The notes: generated from the sequence alone by a model not told the origin. A stretch of DNA of 64,000 bases from Denitromonas halophila (GCF_007625155.1 NZ_VMNK01000014.1:1-64000), one strand, 5' to 3'. Counted from the first letter of the stretch, positions 13,462 through 21,836 are shown. Made by a program: numbers and translations.

Positions 13462-15057
13462 ATGTCGCGCCGCCCGCAAACCTTCGGTCTCGCGCAAGCC
13501 ACGCAAGGCAACTGGCTCGACCGCGCCATTTCAAGCGTCTCGCCGCAGTGGGGCGCCAAGCGCATGCACGCACGCATGAGCATGTCGGTCGCTGGTAGCT
13601 ATCACGGCGCAGACCGATCGCGTCGAGCCATGGCGGGGTGGGGCGCCCGCGTGCTCGACGCCGACGCCGCCACCATGCCGGGCCTCGACGCACTGCGCGC
13701 CGCGTCAAGTTCGCTGATCCAGAATTCGCCCATCGCCTCCGGCGCCATCGCCACCAATGTTCTCAACGTCGTCGGCACCGGCCTTGCGCTGAATAGCCGC
13801 ATTCACGCCGCCGTGCTCGGCATGACCGACGATGCCGCAAAGGCGTGGCAGGACACCACCGAGCGAGAATTCAAGCTGTTTGCCGAGTCGCGCGACATTG
13901 ACGCCGGCCGAAAACTCAACTTCTACCGCCTGCAATCGCTGGCCTTTCGCAGCACGCTTGAGGTTGGCGACACCCTCGTATTGACGCCGAGCATTGCCCG
14001 GCCTGGCCGCCCATATCGGCTGTGCGTGCAACTTGTCGAAGGGCATCGGGTATGCAACCCAGCCAACCAGCGCGACCGCGCCGGGCTTGTCGGTGGCGTT
14101 GAGATTGGCGCTTATGGCGAGGCCATCGCCTACCAAGTGGCCGCACGCCACCCCGGCAGTCGGTTCTATGGCGCCGCAAACACCTGGGCGCGAGTGCCTG
14201 CCACGTCGGCCAACGGCCGCCGCAATGCTTGGCTGATGGGCGACCCAAAGCGCATCGGGCAAACCCGCACGCCGCCGTGGCTGTCCGAGGTGATCGAGCC
14301 GCTCAAGCAGCTCGAACGATACACCGAGGCCGAGCTAATGGCCGCCGTCATCAGCGGCATGTTCACCGTGTTCATCAAGTCCGAACCCGGTACCGGCCCC
14401 GACGACATGCTGCCCGGCGCCGCATCAGCCGATGATGGCGGATGGAATGGCCAACTTGGCAACGGCACCGCTGTCGGCCTGGCCGAAGGCGAGAGCATTG
14501 AAACCGCCAACCCCGGCCGCCCGAATTCGCAGTTCGACCCGTTCGTACAGTCCATCATTCACCAGATCGGCGCGGTGTTGCAGATCCCGCACGAGGTGCT
14601 GATCAAGAAATACCAGAGCAGCTACAGCGCCAGCAAGGCGGCCATGCTCGACGCCTGGCGCTTTTTCCGCGAGCGCCGCGCGTGGCTGGTGGGCGAATTC
14701 TGCCAGCCCATCTTTGAGATGTGGTTAGACGAAGCCGTGGCCTCTGGCCGCATCTCGGCCCCCGGCTATTTCTCCGACCCGGTGCGCCGCATGGCCTATC
14801 GTGGCGCGGAATGGGTTGGCGACGGCATGGGCACCATCGACCCGCTTAAAGACGTCAACGCAGCCAAAGGCCGCATCGACATCGGCATCAGCACCGTCGC
14901 CGCCGAAAGCCTGCTGCACGATGGCCAGAGCTGGGAAGACAAGCACCGCCAACGCGTCAGAGAACACGCCGCCCGCAAAGAGGCCGGGCTGATCGTCGAA
15001 AAAGAACCCGCCCCCACCGCCCCGCAGCCCGTCGACGAGGCCGGCAATGGCGATTGA
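13462..15057 (+). CDS. Portal protein (lambda gpB family)
   Basis: Encodes 531 residues of the phage_portal_2 type. Typical features include a basic N-terminus, LIQNSPIASGAIATNVLNVV, VEGHRVCNP, MAAVISGMFTVFIKSE and the long helix around IPHEVLIKKYQSSYSASKAA. Twelve copies should form the DNA entry vertex, binding terminase and later the connector. The C-terminal tail is Pro/Ala-rich and acidic. The next gene starts 11 bases inside its 3' end. In lambda the protease follows; here a lysis and tail-spike cassette is interposed. Confidence 0.92.
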   Translation: MSRRPQTFGLAQATQGNWLDRAISSVSPQWGAKRMHARMSMSVAGSYHGADRSRRAMAGWGARVLDADAATMPGLDALRAASSSLIQNSPIASGAIATNVLNVVGTGLALNSRIHAAVLGMTDDAAKAWQDTTEREFKLFAESRDIDAGRKLNFYRLQSLAFRSTLEVGDTLVLTPSIARPGRPYRLCVQLVEGHRVCNPANQRDRAGLVGGVEIGAYGEAIAYQVAARHPGSRFYGAANTWARVPATSANGRRNAWLMGDPKRIGQTRTPPWLSEVIEPLKQLERYTEAELMAAVISGMFTVFIKSEPGTGPDDMLPGAASADDGGWNGQLGNGTAVGLAEGESIETANPGRPNSQFDPFVQSIIHQIGAVLQIPHEVLIKKYQSSYSASKAAMLDAWRFFRERRAWLVGEFCQPIFEMWLDEAVASGRISAPGYFSDPVRRMAYRGAEWVGDGMGTIDPLKDVNAAKGRIDIGISTVAAESLLHDGQSWEDKHRQRVREHAARKEAGLIVEKEPAPTAPQPVDEAGNGD

Positions 15058-16177
15058 CGCCACCACCCCGACCATCACCCCGGCGCTGCTGGTCGCCGCT
15101 GTCGGCTGCACGCGTTCTGCGGCTGACACCTACTGCGCGCCGCTGGCCGCCACCGCGCGCCGCTACGCCATCGACACCCCGGCCAGGCTCGCCGCCTTCC
15201 TGGCGCAGATCGGCCACGAGTCAGGCAGTTTTCGATACGCCAGCGAACTATGGGGGCCGACCGACGCCCAGCGCCGCTACGAAGGCCGCGCCGAGCTCGG
15301 CAACATAGAACCCGGCGACGGCTCGCGCTTCCGTGGTCGCGGGCTGATCCAGATCACCGGGCGGCACAACTACACCCAACTCGCCACCAGCCTCGGCATT
15401 GATTGCGTCGCACAGCCCGAACTGCTCGAAACGCCACGATTCGCCGCCCTGTGTGCCGGCTGGTACTGGCACACCCACAACCTCAACGCGCTCGCCGATG
15501 CAGGTCAGTTTGACACCATCACCCGCCGCATCAATGGCGGCACCAACGGCGCGGCCGACCGCAACGCCCGCCACGCTCGCGCACTTGCCGCGCTCAAGCA
15601 GCAACCCGCGCCAGTGGTCGAGGCCACCCCGACGCCTGTTACGGAGATCGAACCCATGCCCGCATTTGCCCTCGCCGCGCTGCCGGCGCTCATCCAGGCA
15701 GCACCCGACCTGATCCGCATTTTTGGCGGAAAGAAATCCGAGCAAAACGCCCAAGCCGCCGAGGTGGTCGCCAAGATCGCCATGGAAGCAACCAGCGAAA
15801 ACACCGCAGAAGGCGCCGCCCGAGCCATCGCAGAAAACCCGCAAGACGCCGACGCGTTCCGCGCTGGGGTGCGAATGCAAATGGGAGACCTGCTCATGCT
15901 AATCGAGGCCGACGAAAAAAGCCGCACCGCCGCCATGGATCGCAACGCCCAACTCATGGCCACAGACCCGCGCTGGCTCTACATCATCGGCGGTATCGCC
16001 GTGCTGGTAGTTGTCGCAAGCTACATCCTAGCCGGCATCGTCATTACCGGCGAAGGCTTTTCGAACGAAGTCAAAGCCATGGTAATCACCGGCGTCGTGA
16101 TTGGCTCGATCGGAACGGTGCTTGCCTTTTTGTTCGGCTCCAGCCACGGCAGCCGCGTCAAGGATTCGCGGCAGTGA
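15047..16177 (+). CDS. GH19 endolysin fused to a holin-like membrane domain
   Basis: Encodes 376 residues. Residues about 1-185 form a GH19 chitinase/lysozyme-type muramidase: probable catalytic E58 in AQIGHESGSF, E67, and FRGRGLIQITGRHNY. A Pro/Thr linker (residues about 188-202) leads to a domain resembling 3-TM holins: helix LPALIQAAPDLIRIFGGKK, a long polar helix, and membrane segments around YIIGGIAVLVVVASYILAG and VITGVVIGSIGTVLAFLFG. An internal ATG at 15656 with GGAG nine bases upstream could make the holin-like part alone. Endolysin and holin are normally separate genes. Confidence 0.85.
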   Translation: MAIDATTPTITPALLVAAVGCTRSAADTYCAPLAATARRYAIDTPARLAAFLAQIGHESGSFRYASELWGPTDAQRRYEGRAELGNIEPGDGSRFRGRGLIQITGRHNYTQLATSLGIDCVAQPELLETPRFAALCAGWYWHTHNLNALADAGQFDTITRRINGGTNGAADRNARHARALAALKQQPAPVVEATPTPVTEIEPMPAFALAALPALIQAAPDLIRIFGGKKSEQNAQAAEVVAKIAMEATSENTAEGAARAIAENPQDADAFRAGVRMQMGDLLMLIEADEKSRTAAMDRNAQLMATDPRWLYIIGGIAVLVVVASYILAGIVITGEGFSNEVKAMVITGVVIGSIGTVLAFLFGSSHGSRVKDSRQ

Positions 16178-16434
16178 TTAAGGCCGAATGGCTCGACCAT
16201 ATCTCCATGGCCGCCGTCGTGGCAAACACCTCGCCGCTCGTGCAAGAGGTCGCCAAAGCCGCCGTCATCGGCGCGCTAAGCGCCGGCCTGGTGCTGTACA
16301 TCTCAGACGCAAAACAAGAAAACGAGCTAAAGCACATCAGCACCGCGCTGCTAGAAATCAAACAGCGGCTGCAGCGCATGGAGCAAGACATCTACCGCCC
16401 CCGCTGGCAAGCCACCCCGGAGCAGCATAAATGA
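16174..16434 (+). CDS. Small membrane protein with coiled coil, lysis module
   Basis: Encodes 86 residues from a GTG overlapping the endolysin-holin stop (GTGA). One hydrophobic helix (AAVIGALSAGLVLYISDA) is followed by a charged coiled coil (QENELKHISTALLEIKQRLQ). Topology and place are compatible with an inner-membrane spanin or a second holin/antiholin, but no family signature is certain. It is coupled by ATGA to the next short gene, like Rz/Rz1-type pairs. Confidence 0.6.
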   Translation: MIKAEWLDHISMAAVVANTSPLVQEVAKAAVIGALSAGLVLYISDAKQENELKHISTALLEIKQRLQRMEQDIYRPRWQATPEQHK

Positions 16435-16580
16435 CCCCGCTCTGGTGGTGCTCGTTGTGGATGGGCGCGTGCAGCACCGCGCAAGCCGGCCTGTTGCGGA
16501 TGTGGCACCCGGTCATTCTGCGCACTCAGCGCAGCCCGTTTGTAAAACTCGCCGTCGAGACACGACGGCTGAAACCGTAA
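16431..16580 (+). CDS. 49-residue protein, possible o-spanin-like lysis protein
   Basis: A short frame coupled by ATGA to the preceding coiled-coil membrane protein. The N-terminus MTPLWWCSLWMGACSTAQAG is hydrophobic and contains MGAC, close to a lipobox, which would suit a small outer-membrane lipoprotein; the rest is basic (ILRTQRSPFVKLAVETRRLK). The following gene has its own Shine-Dalgarno. A spanin role is a guess from context; it could also be an unrelated membrane peptide. Confidence 0.45.
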   Translation: MTPLWWCSLWMGACSTAQAGLLRMWHPVILRTQRSPFVKLAVETRRLKP

Positions 16581-16592
16581 GGAGCCTCAACC

Positions 16593-17006
16593 ATGGGCGC
16601 ACTCACCAACTACGCCGAAGACGAAACCATCAAGCACATTTTCCGCACCGGCTCATTCACCAAGCCGTCCGGGTTGCATGTCGGCCTGTTCACCGCAGCC
16701 CCCGGCGAGGCAGGCGGCGGCACCGAGGTAACCGGCGGCAGCTACGCGCGCGTCGCTTCGGCACCGAGCGATGCGAATTGGGCCGCTACAGTCGGCGGCA
16801 ACGGCACCACCAGCAACGCGGGCGCACTCACCTTTCCTGCGCCGTCGGCGAACTGGGGCAGCGTCACGCACTGGGGTATCTTCGACGCGGCCACCGGCGG
16901 CAATCTGCTCGTGTATGCCGCACTGACCACCCCGAAGACCATCAACAACGGCGACGCCGCACCGAGCTTTGGTGTGGGCGCGCTGACGTTCCAGATCGAC
17001 AACTGA
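16593..17006 (+). CDS. Phage tail fibre-associated structural protein
   Basis: Encodes 137 residues with AGGAG before the ATG. It belongs to a widespread group of small phage proteins with the patterns LHVGLFTAAPGEAGGGTEV, GGSYARV and WGSVTHWGIFDAATGGNLL, usually annotated as tail fibre or virion proteins. The sequence is beta-rich and lacks catalytic motifs. It directly precedes the esterase-type tail spike, so it may be a fibre adaptor or capping domain. The family is recognised from memory of such sequences; exact function is unknown. Confidence 0.6.
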   Translation: MGALTNYAEDETIKHIFRTGSFTKPSGLHVGLFTAAPGEAGGGTEVTGGSYARVASAPSDANWAATVGGNGTTSNAGALTFPAPSANWGSVTHWGIFDAATGGNLLVYAALTTPKTINNGDAAPSFGVGALTFQIDN

Positions 17007-17016
17007 GCGCGCCGCA

Positions 17017-19263
17017 ATGACATGGTCCGCACCAGTAATCGGCGCCCCTACTAACGGAGGTAGCGGCGGCGGTGATCTAACGCTGTTCGAGCCGGCCGGG
17101 TCGCAAGCCAATGACCTGCTGATTGCGGAAATCTCGCACCCTGGGCCGGGCGCGTTTACGGCGCCTGCCGGCTGGGCGCAACTCAATGGCGTGATCGGCG
17201 CCAATACTGCGCAGGCGTCACTCAGTTGGTGGTGGATCAAGCGAGGCGCCAGTGCGCCTGGGCTGCTATTTACTCGCACTGGCGGGTCAAGCGCAACAGG
17301 TCACGTCCTGCGCTACCGACCGTCGACGGGCGATTTTACGTTCTCAGACTCGGTTGCGGTTGCCAGCAACACCGTATCCACGACGCACACTCTGCCGACC
17401 GGTCTGACCACGCCAGTGGCCGGTGCGCTGGTGATCGGCGCGCACGCACTTGCCGCCGCGCGCGCCACAGTCTCGTTTGCGGCCACTGACCCATCCGGCG
17501 CATCTGGCGCGACTGACCTCGCGACCGACCCGACGGCCGGACAATGGATCGAGCGACTGGACTACCAACGATCGGCAGCACTGTCATACGCCATGGCAGA
17601 GGCCGATGCAATTCGCGCATCGGCCGGATCAACGGGCGATATGGTTGTCACGCTGAATATCAGTGCCGCCGCAGCACTTGGCATGGCGGTGTTTTACGAA
17701 GGATCTGGCGGTAGTGGCGACACCATCACGCTCGATGAGCAGCCTGTGCGCGTTTATGAGGGCTCCAGCGGAAGCTCGGTGGTTACAGTAGGCGGCTCGC
17801 ATACTGGCGCGACGGATACGCTCGAAGTGCGGATCAGAGACGTGCTGTTGAATGTCATCGTCGACTGGCAAACGCTTCAGGCATCGTCCGCCGCGGGTGC
17901 GTTCTCGGGCCCGGTCACAGTGCCGAAGGGCGGACTCTACTTCGCTGACGTGCGTAAAGCGAATGACGTTACAACTACTGATTCTCAAGCTGTTCTGTGG
18001 GGCGTGGGCTATGTGATCGGCGGCTTCGGCCAGTCTCACATGGGCAACCTGATCACGCTGGGCACCGGCACGCCGGACAGCCGCGCCTTTATTCATAACG
18101 GCTCTGCGTGGGCGGCCATCCCGTCGACGGGAGAAGGTCAAAACGCGCTCGCGACGCAGCTTGTTGCGTATGCAGATGCCCCCGTTGCGCTGATCCTCAC
18201 GGGGCTCGGCGGCACTGCGCTTGCGTCCTGGTGGTCGGCCGGAAAGACCACGAACTACACAGACTGGGAAGCAAAAGTCACTGCGGCCGGGCAAGGTCTA
18301 TCTGGCTTCATCTGGTTCCAAGGCGACGCAGACGCTGTAGGGGCGACGGCTCGGGCAACGTACAAGTCCGGCATGGACGCGATGTTTGCGCAACTTCGTT
18401 CGGACTACGGCGCCTCACTACCCATCGCAATCGGTGTGCTCGGCGGCAAGTCTGGCGGCACTGATGCGCCGTGGGAGGCGATTCGAGACGCGCACATCGA
18501 GGCGACGACCGAGGCCAACAACTACGCGGCAATCACGCTTGACGCGGAGCACCAAGTTGATGGCCAGCACTTCACGGCAGCCGGCTCGGCAGTCATCGGA
18601 CAGCGGATCGCAAGGGCGCTGGCGCATGGTCTGGGCGATGTTGCGACATCTGGCGGGCCAACGATCTCTGGCGCGTCACTTGTCAATACCACGACTGTTG
18701 ATGTGACGCTGACAGCGGCGGGCGGTACAGACATCGCCCCGGCGACCGGTATTACGGGATTTCAGGTGCTCGACGACGGTACGCCCGTCACGATCAGCAG
18801 TGCAGTGCGTCAAGCCGCGTCCACCGTGCGGCTGGCGCTTGCGTCGCCCATTGCCGGCACGCCGACTGTGCGCTACGGCTATGGCGCGTTCCCGGACATG
18901 TCTGGTGCTGTGCTGGACAACTCCACGCTGCCGTTACCCATGCAATCGACGGATGCCGACGTAGCGGTGGCCGTTGTTGTGCGAGATGTTGTGTTGAGCA
19001 TAATCGACCGGGTCGGCGGTGCGCCAGCGGCCAGCGTTACGGGATTGCGATGGGCGTTTTTCGATCAACCGCTGCCTGAAAACTTCACGACCCCGACCGC
19101 TGTCGGGACGGGGGCCAGCACGGACGGCAGCGGAAACATCACGCTGTCAGTTGTCGGCACGGCGCTGACAGATGGGCAGATCGGGTTCCTGGTCCTGTCT
19201 GACACAGACGGCACGCTGGCCGACTGCGCCAGCTTCGCGGCGCCCGTCCAGGTGAGCGGCTGA
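17017..19263 (+). CDS. Tail spike/fibre with SGNH (sialate O-acetylesterase-type) domain
   Basis: Encodes 748 residues. The N-terminal third is beta-rich and Gly/Ser/Thr-rich, probably virion-attached. The middle holds an SGNH/SASA-type esterase: nucleophile S340 in GGFGQSHMG, a Gly block LTGLGGTALASW, Q435-G436-D437 in FIWFQGDADA, and D515-x-x-H518 in VDGQHFTAAG. The C-terminal part resembles Ig-like repeats (SGASLVNTTTVDVTLTAAGG). Such domains deacetylate surface polysaccharides during adsorption. It is encoded in the lysis cassette instead of the tail operon. Confidence 0.8.
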   Translation: MTWSAPVIGAPTNGGSGGGDLTLFEPAGSQANDLLIAEISHPGPGAFTAPAGWAQLNGVIGANTAQASLSWWWIKRGASAPGLLFTRTGGSSATGHVLRYRPSTGDFTFSDSVAVASNTVSTTHTLPTGLTTPVAGALVIGAHALAAARATVSFAATDPSGASGATDLATDPTAGQWIERLDYQRSAALSYAMAEADAIRASAGSTGDMVVTLNISAAAALGMAVFYEGSGGSGDTITLDEQPVRVYEGSSGSSVVTVGGSHTGATDTLEVRIRDVLLNVIVDWQTLQASSAAGAFSGPVTVPKGGLYFADVRKANDVTTTDSQAVLWGVGYVIGGFGQSHMGNLITLGTGTPDSRAFIHNGSAWAAIPSTGEGQNALATQLVAYADAPVALILTGLGGTALASWWSAGKTTNYTDWEAKVTAAGQGLSGFIWFQGDADAVGATARATYKSGMDAMFAQLRSDYGASLPIAIGVLGGKSGGTDAPWEAIRDAHIEATTEANNYAAITLDAEHQVDGQHFTAAGSAVIGQRIARALAHGLGDVATSGGPTISGASLVNTTTVDVTLTAAGGTDIAPATGITGFQVLDDGTPVTISSAVRQAASTVRLALASPIAGTPTVRYGYGAFPDMSGAVLDNSTLPLPMQSTDADVAVAVVVRDVVLSIIDRVGGAPAASVTGLRWAFFDQPLPENFTTPTAVGTGASTDGSGNITLSVVGTALTDGQIGFLVLSDTDGTLADCASFAAPVQVSG

Positions 19264-19264
19264 C

Positions 19265-20041
19265 ATGGCGGCCGTCTGGGGGTTGCACCGCAGTTCTGGC
19301 AGCGGCGTGCTGGCGTTGCAGCGCACGCCATTGTCGGCAGGAGGCGTCAGTCTCGCCGGCGCCGCTCTCTCCGTCGCCACCGCGGCCGGCGCCATCACAA
19401 CAGGCATCAACCTAACCGGTGCGGCGGTAACTGCGAGCGTGGCCGGTGGCGCACTGACGACTGAAATACGCCTGGATGGTGCGGCGCTTGGCTCGGCTAT
19501 GGCCTCGGCTGCGCTTTCAGCAGGCAGCGGGCTTGAGGGCGCTGCGGCGGCGGTGGCGTCGGCCTCTGGCAACGTCACGGTGGCCATCCGCCTCAACGGC
19601 GCGGCCGTTGCCGAGGCGCTGGCGATGGCCGGACTGACGACTGCGCCGCAAGGTTTGGCGGGGTCGGCGGCCGGTCAGGCTGGGGCGGCGGCGTCGCTGG
19701 ATACTGCCATTGATCTAGTCGGCTCGGCATCAGCGCAAGCCGTTGGAGCAGGCGGCCTTGGCGTGCCAATCATTTTGGCTGGCGCTGGCGCCAGCGTTTC
19801 ATCCGCGACCGGAGAGCTAACGATTGCTCTGGCGCTAGACGGAGCGTCCGCGTCAATCGCTGCTGCATCTGCGTCGCTTACCGCAAAAATCAGTTTGTCT
19901 GGCGATGCGCTTGCGCAAGCTGCGGCGGCGGGCTCGTTTGTTGCATCCGCGCCACGCGCGATGCCGCCTGCGCGGTTGCGGGTCGTGCCGTCGCCGTTGC
20001 GTCGGATTTCTGCAACCTCTAAACACTGGATGGCAGCATGA
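19265..20041 (+). CDS. Ala/Gly-rich 20-residue tandem repeat protein
   Basis: Encodes 258 residues. From about residue 28 to 228 it is ten tandem units of about 20 residues with the pattern IxLxGAAxAxAxAxGxLTTA, for example INLTGAAVTASVAGGALTTE and IDLVGSASAQAVGAGGLGVP. The last 30 residues are basic (PPARLRVVPSPLRRISATSK). The alternating pattern suggests a beta-solenoid or an extended fibre. Similar repeat proteins occur beside phage fibre genes. The gene starts one base after the spike stop and overlaps the next by ATGA. Confidence 0.65.
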   Translation: MAAVWGLHRSSGSGVLALQRTPLSAGGVSLAGAALSVATAAGAITTGINLTGAAVTASVAGGALTTEIRLDGAALGSAMASAALSAGSGLEGAAAAVASASGNVTVAIRLNGAAVAEALAMAGLTTAPQGLAGSAAGQAGAAASLDTAIDLVGSASAQAVGAGGLGVPIILAGAGASVSSATGELTIALALDGASASIAAASASLTAKISLSGDALAQAAAAGSFVASAPRAMPPARLRVVPSPLRRISATSKHWMAA

Positions 20042-20355
20042 GCGCACCCGCGATTGTTTTTGATGCAGACGGCGCATATTGGGAAAAAGACCCCGGCGCG
20101 TCTCTGGATGTCGGCTTTGATTGGTCTGAGTGGTTGGCCTCAGCGCAAGCCACCGCGCTTGACTCAAGCGTTTGGGCCGCCGAGCCTGGCATCAGTATTT
20201 CTGCCCCGCAGGACGCGGACGGCGTAACCTCGGTGCTTGTGTCTGGCGGCACGATTGCCAGCGGAAAATATACCGACTACGAACTGACTAACACCATCGC
20301 CGCTGGTTCTCTGGTCGATGTTCGGCGTATGCGTGTGCGCGTCAAGAAAACATGA
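20038..20355 (+). CDS. Fibre-tail adaptor-like phage protein
   Basis: Encodes 105 residues with the pattern KDPGASLDVGFDWSEWLA...SSVWAA...VSGGTIASGKYTDYELTNTI...RRMRVRV, typical of small Ig-like phage proteins annotated as fibre-tail adaptor or structural proteins. It is coupled by ATGA to the repeat protein, so spike, repeat protein and adaptor appear to form one host-recognition unit. Copy 2 of the 32-bp dyad begins one base after its stop codon. Confidence 0.65.
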   Translation: MSAPAIVFDADGAYWEKDPGASLDVGFDWSEWLASAQATALDSSVWAAEPGISISAPQDADGVTSVLVSGGTIASGKYTDYELTNTIAAGSLVDVRRMRVRVKKT

Positions 20356-20356
20356 T

Positions 20357-20388
20357 GCCCTGTCACATCTTCGCCTGAACATGAGACA
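20357..20388. repeat. 32-bp dyad repeat, copy 2
   Basis: Matches 13154-13185 in 31 of 32 positions and is the more symmetrical copy: CTGTCACATCTTC and GAACATGAGACAG flank GCCT with two mismatched pairs. It ends 46 bases before the GTG at 20435, the same distance as copy 1 to its gene. Confidence 0.8.
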
Positions 20389-20434
20389 GCACAACTGAAA
20401 AAATGGCACCCATCGCAAACCGCATGGGTTGCCC

Positions 20435-21835
20435 GTGACACAAAACGCCGTACCCTTCCCGCACCTGGCCGCGCGTATTTTCAATACGCCGCTGATGATC
20501 CACCCGCAAAAGCTGGATGCGATCATTGCCGGTCTCGGGCCGCGCCTGCTCGGGCTTGACGACGCGCCCGCGATGGCCGCAGCCGGCTTGGCCGCTGGCA
20601 TGCAGTTGCCGGCCGACATGTTCAGCACGCGGCGCGGCGCCCGGTCAGAAGATCGCGGCTATCAGGTTGTTGATGGCGTGGCCGTGCTCAACGTCAATGG
20701 CGCGCTCGTGCATCGCAGCCGCATGACCGCCGATAGCAGCTTCCTGCTCGGTTACAACTCGTTGTCGATGGACGTCGAAGACGCCATGGCCAATGCCGAC
20801 GTGCATGCCGTGCTGCTGTCGTTCGACTCCCCCGGTGGCGAAGTCAATGGCGCATTCGAGTGGGCCGAGCGCATGGCCGCACTGCGCGGCAAAAAACCGA
20901 TGGTCGCCATTGCAGACAGCCTGGCCGCTTCGGCCGGCTATCTCGGCGCATGCGCGGCCGACTCGGTTGCCATTGCCAGCACCGGCTACGTCGGATCGAT
21001 TGGCGTCGTCATGCGGCATGTCGACATGTCGCGCGCGCTGGCGAATAGCGGCGTCAGTGTGGAATACATCTATGCCGGCGCTCACAAGGTCGATGGCAAT
21101 CCGCACGCGCCGCTGCCCGAAGCCGTCCGCGCCGACTACCAAGCCGAGATCAACAGCCTTTACGAGATGTTCGTCGATGCCGTGGCAGCCAATCGCCGCA
21201 TGAGCACCGCCGCCGTGCGCGCCACCGAGGCCGCCGTGTATCGCGGTGCCGCCGCCGTCAAGGCCGGGCTGGCCGACCGCGTGGCAACCGCAGATCAAAT
21301 CATTGCCGAGCTGGCCGCCAAGCGTCCGACTCGGGCCTATGGGCTTCCCGCCCGCAACGCTCTAAAGACAGGAGGCCAAGCTATGTCTGAGCAAATCAAC
21401 GGCGTGGAGCTGACGGCGGAAACCGCCTTTGCACAAGCCGACCTTGACACCGCACGCGCCGAGGGTGAAGCCGCCGGCCGCGCTGCCGGTGCCGCAGCCG
21501 AGCGCGAACGCATTCAGTCGGTTGAGGCGCAGTGTGTGCCCGGCCACGAAAAGCTGATCGCGTCGCTGAAATTCGACGGCATCACCAGCGGCCCCGAGGC
21601 CGCCGTGCAAGTGCTCGCCGCCGAGCGCAAATTGCGCGCCGACGCCTACACCAACATGCACGCCGAGGCCCCCGCCCCGGTGCCGCACGCCGAAGCCCCC
21701 GACCACGCCGCCGCCCAGGTCATTGACCCGCGTGCGCTGGCCGCTGCTGCCGCCTCCCGCGTCGCCAGCGAAAAAGCCGCAGGCCGAAACATCACCGTGG
21801 CACAAGCCATGCAACTGCTGAAAAAGGAGGCCTGA
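20435..21835 (+). CDS. S49-type head maturation protease with C-terminal scaffold
   Basis: Encodes 466 residues from GTG 20435, chosen because the 32-bp dyad lies at the same distance as before the 13232 start; an ATG at 20495 is the alternative. Residues about 65-285 form the S49/SppA-like protease of lambda gpC type: SFDSPGGEVNGAFEWAERM and the nucleophile S166 in SLAASAGYLGACAADSV. The C-terminal third is the Ala/Glu-rich scaffold, also made from an internal start. It directs procapsid assembly and then processes scaffold and connector proteins. Confidence 0.92.
   Translation: MTQNAVPFPHLAARIFNTPLMIHPQKLDAIIAGLGPRLLGLDDAPAMAAAGLAAGMQLPADMFSTRRGARSEDRGYQVVDGVAVLNVNGALVHRSRMTADSSFLLGYNSLSMDVEDAMANADVHAVLLSFDSPGGEVNGAFEWAERMAALRGKKPMVAIADSLAASAGYLGACAADSVAIASTGYVGSIGVVMRHVDMSRALANSGVSVEYIYAGAHKVDGNPHAPLPEAVRADYQAEINSLYEMFVDAVAANRRMSTAAVRATEAAVYRGAAAVKAGLADRVATADQIIAELAAKRPTRAYGLPARNALKTGGQAMSEQINGVELTAETAFAQADLDTARAEGEAAGRAAGAAAERERIQSVEAQCVPGHEKLIASLKFDGITSGPEAAVQVLAAERKLRADAYTNMHAEAPAPVPHAEAPDHAAAQVIDPRALAAAAASRVASEKAAGRNITVAQAMQLLKKEA
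21383..21835 (+). CDS. Nested capsid scaffold protein (Nu3-like)
   Basis: In-frame ATG at 21383 with a perfect AGGAGG seven bases upstream, inside the protease gene. The product of 150 residues is helical (TAFAQADLDTARAEGEAAGR, AGAAAERERIQSVEAQ) and ends ITVAQAMQLLKKEA. This is the lambda C/Nu3 arrangement, in which the shorter product is the main scaffold. The ribosome binding site is better than that of the full gene, so this form may be the more abundant. Confidence 0.8.
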   Translation: MSEQINGVELTAETAFAQADLDTARAEGEAAGRAAGAAAERERIQSVEAQCVPGHEKLIASLKFDGITSGPEAAVQVLAAERKLRADAYTNMHAEAPAPVPHAEAPDHAAAQVIDPRALAAAAASRVASEKAAGRNITVAQAMQLLKKEA

Positions 21836-21836
21836 C

